Shown here: positions 38,275-50,587 of the stretch, one piece after another
Layout: every line of letters begins with the position of its first letter
Numbering within the stretch: position 1 is the first letter of the stretch
From: Caprimulgus europaeus
Taxonomy: Eukaryota > Chordata > Aves > Caprimulgiformes > Caprimulgidae
Length of the DNA stretch: 64,000 nucleotides
Reading direction: 5' to 3'
Assembly: GCA_907165065.1 (NCBI GenBank)
Contig: OU015530.1
Coordinates: forward strand, 49,372,465-49,436,464
The notes under the pieces: generated by a model
The model's input: only the letters and a program-made list of their open reading frames with translations
Database searches by the model: none
Told to the model about the DNA's origin: nothing
Position numbers and translations under genes: made by a program

Positions 38275-41200
38275 CAACTTTGTCAATAAGCTGGAGATAT
38301 GCAAATATGAGCTGCCAGTAAAAAAACTTTCAGATGACTTATAGACTATTGGAACTGTGAATAGTAATTAAGTCCTGCCAGAGAATTTAGGATGATTGCC
38401 AATGTGGGCCATTTAAAAAAAAAAATGTATATAGGGAGAACACAGGCTGGGGGTTGCAATGAGAATATCAGTTCTGTTGAGGGCTTGTACTTGAGAAAGA
38501 TGTTATGTTCATACCAGACAAGCAGTTCCTCAGGGCTTTCAATAAGAGCTGGGGCAAAGGGGGCTAGTATGGATCTTGCTACACAGATTAGAATAGTGAC
38601 TTAGGGAGAGGAAGGTGATTTTCTTATATATGTTGCATTAATCAGACAGCTACTGGAATATCTTGTTCGGTTTTGTGTCTGCATTTGTTTAAATTATGTT
38701 TGCAAATTGAAGGTAAATGAATGGGCAGGAAAAATAATTTTGAAAGAATGCCTTACAGTGGGGAAATTTAGAACTCCATTTGTTCTGCTTTTCTCAAAGA
38801 AAGAGAAACAATTTTTTTACAGTACAGAAGGGCCTTAATATGTGGGAAATATTGGTTACCAGAAGCATCTATAATCTAGCAGGGAAAGACAAGATTTGGC
38901 TGAAGTAGGCTGGAAGCTGAATCCAGATGAATTCAGGGAAAGTAGAAACAAATAAACAGACAACAAAAGAAATGACCTTAATCATGGAATAATACATAAT
39001 GACAAATGAAAGTCAAGATACTGATTTTTTCCAGCTGGAGTAAGGCAGCCTTCAGCAGTGTCGCTATTGCCAAACTTGCTAAATAAATGAAGAAGAGAGC
39101 AAAGGATTACTCTGTGTTTACAGAATATCATTACCAGTAAATTTTGAGAAGACATAGGCTCAAATTTTGAATTTTATGGTAATCTATCATTATACCAGTG
39201 CTACTAGCACTGATGAATATGGTACTTCATTGTTTTGTACAAGCAGTATTATAACAACCAGAGTGAGCAGCTTACTCCATACTATTAGAGCTTTGTTGTT
39301 CTCTTAAGCAGGAGCTGACCTTTGGATTTAACCCCTTGGGGCTATTTAAGAAGGTTTATATTGTCCAGGAAAGGTGTCTTTATTCTTGTAATAGGGCTAG
39401 TGCTCCAGCTTGCGGCCAACACTACAGCTTCATCCAGGAAAACAGGAAAGTAACGGTTACTGCAATATCTGAAAGATACCAAACTAGAGATTACTGTAGT
39501 GTATCTTGGACTACCAATTTAATAGAAACGTTTTCTTAACATGTAACATCTAGGAGTACCTGCATCACAGTCAGCAGGTCTGAACATGAACCTTTGCATG
39601 AGTCCAGATAGCCAGTTGTGTGCCCACTTGTGAAAATAACTCCGTGCAGGGGCTTGAGCAACCAAAGCCTGTCATCACTCCCTGCTGCTTCAAGGAGGGA
39701 TGAACTCAGAGGAACTATTATTAAAAAAAAGGTCATGAATCATTTGCAGCTGAAATAACTTTTAGAATTGGGATTAGCAGATAGATACAAAAAGTGTTAA
39801 TTCTGTAAGTAATGTGTTACAATTAGAAATCATCATTAAATAAACACACACATTTACAGAATGAGGTATTTTCTTTGTGGCACGTCTGGATGTTCTCTTT
39901 ACTTATATTTTTATTACTTGCAATTACAATTTATTACTTCCCATAAAAATGATAATTTTCAGGCATCCTAAGTTAAATGAATGATTCAATAATTTAAAAC
40001 TGAGTATTTGTTATCTTTGAGGACTGTGAAAATGAATTGCACATTGTTGAATTTAAAATGCCAGTCTTGTGGATAAATCGGTCCCTGGGGAAGCTGTGAG
40101 CAGCACTGTCACAAAGATAGAAGGGGAGAGGTTGCAGGGCACAGATATTTACTTCTCTTATATTTATGGCCTGATAGTCTGAGAGGCTGAGCATTTGAAG
40201 ATTCAGCTGAAGTGAATCGAGTTGAAGGTGCTTCCCAAAAATCAAATCTTCATCTATATGTTCACAGTTGACTGGAGGGAAAGAAAAGTTAAAGCAGAGA
40301 AATATGGGCAGGGAAAAGACTCAGGCATGAGTGGAGTCTGGGTTGTGTGAAGTTAAACTTGGGCTGCTCTTTTGTATCGCGAGAGATCAGAGATTCCCTT
40401 TGTGTCCGAGTGGAAAATTTCACGCAGGTTTTAGAGAGAAATAATCTGCTGTCCAGGGCCAAAACCAGTAACAGGGATGCTGTTTGACAGCTTGGACTTC
40501 ACCATCTTTGTATGACTTATACTCCTTATGCAGGAGATTTAAGCGCTTTAGCACCCTTGGGGGTGGCAGGCACTATATAAATGTAGGGTACTCTGTTATT
40601 AGCAGCAGTATCTCTTCAGTTACTCATTTGCAGGGATTTCCCTGCTGTTCCCAACCACTCTGCTGACAGTTTTATTAGGAGGTGGGGTAAATGGACTGCA
40701 TATAACACATGGAGCAGTTTTGCTGAATTCTGTGGAAACAGGATCAGTTTCTATGTAACTTCTGCAAATTCATTTTGTTGTCTTCATTTTTCTTCTAAAA
40801 CCTTTGAACTAACCCAAAACATTACAAATCAGGTTCTTTGTCAAAATCATGGATCATATAGGCAATCATGAAGAGGTATTAGCATGACGGTACATAAGTT
40901 ATTAATTTCTGGTGATCTGAACACACATGTGCACACACAAACGTATTTAATCTCTGGGTTGTTTCTCAGTTCAGGATCACATAGTCAGGATTTTTGCTTT
41001 GCTCTTTAAGAGAAAAGGCAAGCTGAGGCTTTTGGCAAGGGCTGGGAAGGTAGCAAAACTAATAATTGAAGGGCTTGAATATGAAAACTAGCCTTGTGTC
41101 TCCACCTTTGTCTAGAAAAGGAAGTGAAAAGATATTTATCATATGTGGGTACTGTCATCTCCTTTGTTGAAAACAGAATAAATATCCTGCCTAAATTCAT

Positions 41201-43629
41201 TAAAAGGAAAAAAAAAAACTTCAGCTTTATCTGAAAAATGTACTTTATTCCGTGTTCAAATTAGTCATTTCTGCTACGCATGGCATCTCCTGCCGTTCAG
41301 TGCCTTAATTGAAACTGTAATAATTGATGCCACCTTTACATATTTATTTCCTGTAGAAATAGTTTACACAGTCACAGATTTGGTAGATAAAAATAGCATT
41401 CTGATCATGGGCTTCTCTCCTCGCCTCACTGCAATGATAAAAGTGATTTCCTGTTAAACAGGCAGCCCTGGACCACAATCACACGTGCGTGAAGCTTCTG
41501 ATTTACAGGGGTGCTTAGCACCCTAAACTCCAGTTTAATTTAGCAGGAGCTTTAGCACCAATAAATTTAAGTCAAGTATGTGTTTGAAAATATTTTATAT
41601 ACTGTGTGTCAGGTTCAGATTACTTTCATTGTTAGATAAACTCAAGCCTGCATTTTTTTTCCCTTGCTAAGTACTTTCTAATGTTTCTCATGCTTATATG
41701 AACTGTTAGGAAAAAAAACACAAAAGCAATTCCCCTTCCCCAAAGCTCCTGCCCTTCTCATTTATAGGTTTTTCAGCCTTTGCTTTAACACAAACAACAG
41801 CATAAGGTACCGAATACTGTTGAAACAGGTTCAGCAGTGCTTATCAATGATGCATTAGACTTAGCAAGTGGCACAGGCTTACCGTATTGTGACCAAGCTC
41901 TGAAATTGCTTAGAGTTATCTCTGTTTTCAATAGTGCAGATCTTGGAGAGATTAGAGAAATTCTTGAGGCATCAGTGTTTATGATAATTAGGTTAAACTG
42001 TGTATGTGAGGCAATCAAGTGGTCATATGCATGAGCGAGCTGATATACAGAAGATATAATATCATTAGCCACTAGAATATCCATGTCCAAGTAAGAAAGA
42101 TACCAGGACAATTAACAAGCAGGAGCTGCACACAAGAGGTCTCATTATTACCCAGTACTGTATCATATTCTCTGTGTGTGTGTGTTATACACAATATTTA
42201 TGATTAATAAAAATAATAATTAAAAACAACCCCTCTGAGGACTGCAAATCAAATGTTCAGAAGGTAGACAAACCTATTTCTGGCATTTCCTGCACTGCCC
42301 TAATTCAGCATCATTGTGCTTGTGTGTTACAGTGCAGTGTGTGATTATATGATTGAATACTATTTTTTTCCACATAATCCCTGCATCGTTTAGTGCATAA
42401 GGAGAACCTATTCTTTGGATCACCTGGGATCTGAAATAGCTCCATTTGCAAGCTGATAGTTTAAACTCCTAGCAACCCAGACATGCCTACATAACCACCA
42501 AGCTTATCTAAGGTGTTCTGTCTCAGGAAATAAATTAACCCATTCAATCCCAATAGCTAACCATGAAAAGGAAGAGAAATCAAGTCAGACATTATTTTTA
42601 TTTAAAACCCCAGCAGTTATTTACTGTTTTTATACAATTTGAAGTCTCATTAATCTTGGAAATACTTATTGGCAGTAGGGTGTGAGCATGAATGAGTAGG
42701 ATGTCACCATAAATGGATTGCTGTCTATTTTGTTTCCTTTGAAAACTGTATTTTGTTTTAGTTATTGTTTTGAAAAAGAAATAATTCCATTTCAGACTTG
42801 GACCACTGTATGGAATACAGGAGCCTTTCTGGGAACATGTTAAATTGAAGCAAGGTATATACCTGAATTGAGATTTTTAATAGGAAATTTGAGTGGTTTT
42901 GAAACCCTAGTTACTGTGAATGCTGGAGGGAAGGAATGTGTTACTGTATCTATTTCTGAGCTGTATTTTGAAAGAGAGTCTGCATTAGTCGTCAAAGGTG
43001 CCTGTGTGAGATGTGACCTTTTCAGTTCATATTTATTATGTCTTCCCAAATACACACCGTAGCTGTACAGTGCCTGTCAACATTACATTTGGTGAAACTG
43101 GTTCTCTGAAGGGAAGAGTTCTCTTTTGATCCTTAAATACTCCCCTTCTGAAGCTGGTCCTGAAAAAGAGAAAAACACCATGAAGAGATTGTAAGAAGGA
43201 GAGGAAGAAATATCTTTAAACCTTCTTTCTCTCCTTTCTTTTCCAAAATGCTTCCTCCTGTTATCTCATACTTCTCTTTATGATCTTTTCTTTGTTATTT
43301 CACTTTGTTCTTCTAAGAGGTTTTTAAATAAATAAAGTGTAAGTACCCCATCTCCAATAAAGCAGTGTATTTATACTGTGTTGTATGTACAGTGTGTAGT
43401 GTAGCCACTTTCCCAGAAGTGGCTCAGCCACAGCACCTGGTGGGTGCTGCCCGTGCTTATCGTAGAAGAAGGTATCAAAACATTTTCAGCCTTCCCAACA
43501 CTTTTTTTTTTTCCTTCTAACTTGCAAGGCTCTAATTATAGCCCTTAAGCTCTCACTGGGGTTTGGTGTCTGCACCAGAGTGAACATAGAGGTATCAGAG
43601 CCATAGACAAAAAATAATGAAATGTGTAT
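38275..43629. other. Intronic unique sequence
   Basis: Unique DNA with a short TG repeat at 42173-42184, a Kaiso-like palindrome TATCGCGAGA at 40375-40384, and a block at about 41220-41560 that has the look of conserved non-coding DNA. I see no supported gene. Confidence 0.5.
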
Positions 43630-44080
43630 TCATAGAATCATAGAATGGTTTGGGTTGGAAGGTACCTTAATGATCATCTAGTTCCAACCCCCCTGCCATC
43701 AGCAGGGACACCTTCCACTAGACCAGGTTGCTCAAAGCCTCATCCAACCTGGCCTTAAACACTTCCAGGGATGGGGCATCCACAACTTCTCTGGGCAATC
43801 TGTTCCAGTGATTCACCACCCTCACAGTCAAGAATTTCTTCCTCATGTTTAATATAAAGCCATTACCCCTTGTTCTATCACTCCCTGACCTTGTAAAAAG
43901 TCTCTCCCCAGCTTTCCTGTAGCCCCTTCAGGTACTGGAAGGCCACTATAAGGTCTCCCTGGGGCCTTCTCTTCTCCAGGCTGAACAACCCCAACTCTCT
44001 AAGCCTGTCCTCATAGGAGAGGTGCTCCAGCCCTCTGACCATTCTCACAGCCCGCCTCTGGACTCACTCCAGTAGGTCCA
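43630..44080 (-). mobile_element. CR1 LINE 3' end
   Basis: This is the reverse complement of a CR1 3' terminus. It starts at the tail CATAGAATCATAGAATGG, continues through GGTTGGAAGGTACCTTAATG, ACACCTTCCACTAGACCAGG and CATTACCCCTTGTTCTATCA, and ends near CCCGCCTCTGGACTCACTCC. It appears to be the least diverged CR1 in the window. It is antisense to PTPRN2 and 5'-truncated, with no coding capacity. Confidence 0.93.
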
Positions 44081-47000
44081 TGTAGGTCCACATTAAACTC
44101 ATTGAAAACATGGAAAATATTATGTAGTATAATCCTAGCTACCTGAGCAGTATACCACCCTATTTCAACATCAGTGATTAAAACCCTTGTGACATACACT
44201 GGTTTGATTATGACTTGTTTCAAAGCTGAATTAAATGGGGCATTCACCACTCTACCTGCAATTAAAAAAAAAAAAAAAAGTAAATACAGGATATGACATT
44301 CTGTGAAGCTGTGAAGTAGTTATGATTGGATTGGTGTCGATTCTGAACAGGAACATTTTGGAAACTAGCTTGTAACAAATACTGGTCAGTAGTGTGAAAA
44401 CTTACTATGTTTATCTGAACACCTGAAAGGGAATCGTATCACATGGTCTGATTTATGTCATTGCAGTTTCTCAAATCTTTCAGTTACATCAGGCTATCAA
44501 AATCTTCAGCTGTGCAGGTGGACTTTATAGTAGTATGCCCTTCCTAAATCCCTGCTGTGAAAACAGTTGTCCTCACCTTGTCTAGAGCAACCTCATCTAT
44601 CTTACTGTTTTGCACTGCTGCAGACGGGGTGGAACAGCTCTGAGCACAACTGGACTCTGATGATGGCCTTTGGGCAATCCCATAATGTTTCCAATAAATC
44701 AAAATAAACTGGCCAGCTGCTCTCTCGTGTCCTCTTATTGTGCTGTATGTCTTGTTTGAAATGGGAGAGTCTTTTATGGATTGAGTATTTTGGCAGGGAA
44801 ACAAAAATGGCCTCCAGACCCCTAAGGTAGCAAGTCTCGGTGATGGGAAAGCAGCTGGTAGGGATGAAGCTTGTGGATGGCTGGGGAGCTACACGAGTGC
44901 TGGAGAAATAAGTTGTAGAGGAACACAAGCTCTTGATCTTGTGATTGCGCAGCGCATCTTCTACAGAGTGGTGCCAACAGGAGGGCCAGAAGTACCTTTT
45001 GTTTTAAGGAACCCTTCTTGCTCTCCACAAACACCACCAAAGAATGGAGAGACCAGTGTGCTGGCTAAGTTTTACAACCTGCATGACTTTGGTGTTTTTA
45101 TTTATCTCTTATTCATCCATGAAATAGTGACAACTGACCGTCTGAAACATCCTTCATAGTCTTCATGGGCATGCTTAAAATGGGATGTTGGTGCAGATAA
45201 GTAAGCAGTAGCATCTGTAGATTAAATGCCCTGTGGGCCTCTCTTTCTTTGCTTTGCATGAGCTTCACACCGTTGTGGCTGCATGGCGTGGAAATTAGAC
45301 TGCTCTTATTTTCTCATGTATGAATCAGCAGATAGTCCTATTTTTTTTGTTTCTTATTGAGCAACTGTAAAAAAATAAATAAGGTTGAAAGTAAACATTC
45401 CCAAACTTCTTTTTTGTGTTCTGACTTTCTGCAAAAATTTCTCCAGGTCTAACAGCTGTATAATGTATAAATCATTATAAACAAGGCTTGAAAGGAACTT
45501 CACTGTTTATACTATAGCTTCCCTGCCCTTTAGCAGTGATGAAAACTGAAAATACCAGTGCATCTTGAATTCAAAGGAGAAAAAGGATAGATGAGAGATC
45601 ATAAAGGGGTAACATGGTTCAGCTAGAGTCAGCGTTTGGAATATTAAGCAGATTTGACCCATGCTGAGAAAGAGTCTGAAGAGCAAATTCTTCTCAGCAC
45701 CATCTCTTATGTCAGGACCCTGATTAACAAAGACATTTAAATAATGTCACTGCACTTCATACAATTTGAGCCTATTTTCTCTTTTGTATAGCTTGTGAAT
45801 GTAATTTTTATTTTTACTTGCCATATTTGACCTCTGTCTCCTAATAGTGGCAGGCAATGATACTTTGAATTATTATGCTGAATATAAATGTAAGCTTCAA
45901 AACTAACAAAGCTTTTGTTCCTTTCCTGATGAAAGCACAATTTTGCAGTTGCTTTAAATATTGTAGCTCTAAGTCTGCCATTGCTACTTCTGCTAAGAAT
46001 TTCTCAGTGAATTCATTAGCAGTGTCTGTTTTCGTAGCCTGCCTTGTACAAATAAGAAGCAGGGATTTGAAAGTTCAGAGTATATCTTGCTGTGCTTAAG
46101 CTGCAGCAGTGTTACATATGCTGAACCTGTTTTTATGTTACTAGTGAGGGATAATGCAAGCTGAACTCTGAATTCCCTCATTAGAGGTTTAAATCTCTAA
46201 GGCTAAAACTAAGGCTAAGTCTTGATATTTGTTAACAGAATCCTGTATGTATTAATATATTCCAGGGGGCACACAAAATTTTGAAAGAACAATTCTAGAA
46301 AGATAAAGGTAAGGAAAAGCCACTTGTGTTTTCCAGGCATGTGAAAATAATTTAAAGGGTCAGTGGCTTCACAGTTGGAATTAACAACATGGTATCAGAA
46401 AGAGGAAGAAGAGATGACTGCAGTTCCATTTTTATCTGTAATGCAGAAAACTGTGATGTTTAGAGAACGTCCCTAATGAAATAATGATGTTTCTAGAAAT
46501 ATTGGCTTTTTCTCTTCATTACACAGATTTTTTTTTTTGATTTTTTTTTAATCCTTCTTAATTACGTCTGGTTTTAGATGGAGAAGAAATAGAGGAGAAA
46601 TGAATGGACTAAACCTGTAAGCTCTATTTCAAGGTATAGCTAGAGATTCAGGGCACAACAAAACTTCCCATGATGATAATTTCAGCTTTAAAGTGGTTTT
46701 CTATCTTTCTGTTTTTGGAAGAATAGAAAAGAAACTATTGTTCATTTGATAGATATATCTGAAAATTGAAATGTTTTTAGTGAGAATCTCTTCTTCTCTT
46801 ACCAAGTATCTCAATCAGAGTTCGCCCATAGCCTCTGTGCTGTTTGAGATAGTCTGAACTGTGGTGAGTGACTGCCAACTGTCCAGATGGAAACTCTAAA
46901 TCAGGCAGCAGATGAATGTTGGATTGTCTTTGCAAAAAATAATATTTTTCAATCATTTTGCAGATTACGAACTTGTCATACTTCATCTCCATCATGCAAC

Positions 47001-50000
47001 CCTAAATATTTTGTAGGGAGATACAGGGAGGAGAGTGAAGACTATGATATGACTAAACAAGTTCTTATGTAACAGGAAATTGTATCTTATTTAGATTTCA
47101 TCACAATCAGTACCATGAACAGGTTGTGTTTCTTCCCTCAAGCCTTATTCTAACCCCTTAATTCATTACACTTAGGAAACATTAAAAATTTCCCTGAATT
47201 ATTGCAAATCATGGCTATCAGTTACAGTCGTATGGGATTAAAGCCTCAAAGACTGAGAAGATACAGAGAATAATTTCTTCCGTCCAACAAGTTCTCAGTT
47301 CATTCTCACATAGCCAAAGACACTTGGTGAAAAAGCAGTTTCCAGTATCTTGACGCCTGACTTTGAGTGTTTTTCAAACAGAGGGGCTGGAGTCGTTCCC
47401 TTTATCAGCTGAGATATCTTCAGGGTTGGTGGTTGAAATGAAAGACTCTGCATTACCCGTTTGGAAATTTTGTATGATGTGTGACACTTTTGCTGATATT
47501 CTGAGGGCTGCTATGTAATCCACCTTTCCTGCAAAGATCCAAAATATCCTGCTGTTGTTGCATTAAAATAACTATTTAACAAAGCATACAGGAATTAGAG
47601 ATAAAGAAGTGGTTTGTGCTTAAACATTTTTTATAAGCTTTACAAATCACTGCATGTTGACATCAAACCTAAATTTAAATTGTAAGAGCAGAATAAAACA
47701 ATACAGTAATGTAATAATCACATTTTCTAAAGCCTCATGGGGCACAATAAACCTCTTCATAACAACAGCAACATACTGTCCCCAGGGATATTACTAAATA
47801 GAGTAAAATTACTAACTTAGGTTATTCATCCTACCTGTGTGTTTATCAAATATTACTATAAATAATGGAAAAGGACTAGAACTACATTTTATCCTTTTTT
47901 TTTCTTGAAGGTGTTTTGTTTAACTCAGAAATAAAAGGTAACAAAGTATCTCATAATCTTTTTGTCCTCTGTTTTCCTGGATGTGTGCTCGAGAAGTCAT
48001 TTTTTGATCATCATCACTGTCTAGGCTGTGGGGTTTTGTTTGCTTTTGAATTATTCCCATTTCAAAGCCAGTTTTGTGTTCTGAGGCAATTAGCAGCCTG
48101 GCAGCCATCAATAGATGGAGAGTGGTTTGTTGAGTTTTTTTCAGTGTGATGACTTCTAGCAATAAGCACAAGGTCTTTATTTGAATCAATGTTTTCTCCT
48201 CTTTCACTTTATATTTTATCAATGAATATTGCCCTAAGATTTCATCTACAATTAAAATGTCATTTCTATGACAAGCTCTGCCAATTATTTTCTGTTTAAT
48301 TAATGTGTTTAATACCATTTGGGAGTGAAACAAGAGTAGATTTTGCTGAAGGAAAATAAATGATGGTTCTGGTTAGTGAGGGAAGTGCACTGAAGATACG
48401 TATGGGTCAAGTCAGGAGAACCACACTTTCATTTTCTTCCCTGAAGATATAAAAATAGTGAGCGAGGGCTGCTGCACCTCTGACTCACTGTGGCTGGGAA
48501 GGGTATAAGGTGCTGTGGGGTTTATAATTCTGTTGCTGGATCTCCTTGGATTCTCTTTGTCTGGTCTCTTTCCTTCTACTGTGCTGACAGCATTTCCCCT
48601 TGAGGAAATTCCTCTGAGAAATCCACGATGGGCAAAAAGATGATATAGCTACAGCTCTGCCATAGAAACATGTCATTACACTAAACCAGTTGACATGTTC
48701 TTCAAGGATACTATTTGCTGTGTAATTCAGAGCCCTGAGCAGACTACTCCACAGTCTTTTAAACTATGGCTCTTACAAAACCAGATGGAAAATGAGGACA
48801 TTGCAATGCTTTCTTTGGAAAAGCATTTGGGTTGCAGCATGTCAGGCATGGCAGCAAATCTGGGCTGTGCTGCTTAGCAGAACATCTCTGCTCTTTGGAG
48901 ATGGGCATCCCACTGACACAGAGCAGACTGTTCCATGGTGTAGAATCTGCTGGCAGCATTCAAGAAGTTAGAGGAGATGTGAAATTGTTTACTGTGCTGC
49001 TCAGTTCTTGTATTTCATTCCTCTTTGAACTTGAAGATATAATAAGAATTCAGAATTATTATTCAGTAAATGAAGGATATGTATGTAGGAAACATAAATA
49101 AATATATAGTGCATGATATTTCCTGATGTTATGCCAGAATAGTTTCAAAATGGTGTTAGATAGAATTAGGTATCATATCTGTATATCTTTACCTTGTATT
49201 TCAAAAGGGGCTTAATGTAATATTAAAAACATAAAAAGCAGCTGATTGCTTTTGGTAGCATATGGAAGACCACTGCAAAATATTTCAGTGTTGAATGGCA
49301 GTAAGCTAACAGGCTTTGTAGTAGCATATTTGACACAGCTTACAGTGAAAGCCTAGGAAAACAATAAACAAGCTTTCCTGGTTTTATTTAACTTCTGCAT
49401 TTAGAGTAACCTTTCTTTTCTTTCTTCAGTGCTTCTGGTACATTGCTTGTGTGTTCACACTGCGTGTGTTTCTGAACAGGTTTTTAGAATTTGGACTCGG
49501 ATCCAAACACGTGAATTCTTCAAGGGCAAAGGCAACATCACTTGTCATTGATTCTGACGAGCATTTAAGAAGAAGTGACATTTACCAGGGCTTGTTTTGA
49601 AGATTTATAAATGCAATATAGATTTGGCAAGAATAGCTGCTTCAATAAATGTTGTGCTCTAGCATGTAAGCATGGGTTTTACCACCAGTGGATTCACTAG
49701 CACTTTGTCATCTAAGTAAAAATAAATATTCAATAAACAATTTATTAGGGATGTGAGTTCACTTCTGCTTCATTCCACTTGGAAAGACTTGACATCTGTT
49801 GCCTACATACTGTTATTAAAGACACAATGAAATGAAGACAAATTAATTGTGGAATTGCCAAAACTGTGTCAGGAAAACTTTCCCTGGCTAGCAAAAATAA
49901 TGCAAAGAATAATAGGAGAAGGGCTAGATCTAGGCTGTAGACATGAGAATGTTATAATAGCTGGGGATAACTGCATCATAATACCCGACTAGGAGCTATT

Positions 50001-50060
50001 CTTTCATGGGCCCAAATTTTGTTATAACAAAAGTGCTTTGCATTGCTCAGGTGGCATTTG
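44081..50060. other. Intronic unique sequence
   Basis: It contains a poly-A tract (44264-44279), a somewhat GC-richer stretch at about 44600-45060 with overlapping open frames on both strands, an exon-like open block on the minus strand at 46803-46927, and a homeobox-site-rich stretch at about 47990-48330. None is supported as a gene. Confidence 0.5.
44264..44279 (+). repeat. Poly-A tract (16 A)
   Basis: An uninterrupted A run about 180 bp beyond the minus-strand CR1. No processed copy is recognisable upstream. Confidence 0.85.
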
Positions 50061-50587
50061 AATCATAGAATGTTGTGAGTTGAAGAGACCCAAAAGGATT
50101 ATCAAGTCCAACTCTTGCCCTAGCGTGGGACAATCACAAGATTCAGACCATGTGTCTGAGGGCACTGTCCAAATGCTTGAATATTGTCAGGGTTGCTGCT
50201 GTGACCACCTCCCTGGGGAGCCTGTTCAGTGCTCCACCACCCTCTGGGTGAAGAACCTTTTCCTAATGTCCAACCTAAACTTGCTCTGACAGATCTTCCT
50301 GCCATTTCCTCTGGTCTTATCACTGGACACCAGAGAAAAGAGAACAGCACCTACCCCTCCTCTCCCCCTTGTGAGGAAGTTCTAGACCATGATGAGATCT
50401 CCTCTCAGTCTCCTCTTCTGCAGGCTCAACAAACCAAGCAACTTCAAGCTCTTCTCATATGCCTTCCCCTCTAAGCCCTCCACCAATTTTGTGACCCTCC
50501 TCTGACCACTCTCTAGTAGCTTTCGATCCTTTTTATTACGTGGTGCCCAAAACTGCGCACAGTACTTGAGGTAAGGCCACACCACCT
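50061..50587 (-). mobile_element. CR1 LINE 3' end with ORF2 C-terminal relic
   Basis: The minus-strand CR1 starts at the tail remnant AATCATAGAATG and runs through the 3' UTR into the ORF2 end. A minus-strand open frame at 50382-50585 reads [23 protein letters not shown] and [17 protein letters not shown], the usual CR1 ORF2 C-terminal words. It is 5'-truncated. Its 3' UTR type (AGTTGAAGAGACCC, GTGAAGAACCTTTTCCTAAT) differs from the copy at 43630, so it belongs to another subfamily. Confidence 0.92.

Noticed and set aside
44544..45159. GC-richer stretch with several open frames on both strands
   Set aside because: The frames overlap in conflicting directions, none shows a domain, and no promoter or splice architecture stands out.
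47920..48333. 137-codon open frame on the minus strand
   Set aside because: It overlaps an open frame on the opposite strand, has low-complexity K/Q/L/I composition and no recognisable motif. The region fits non-coding DNA better.
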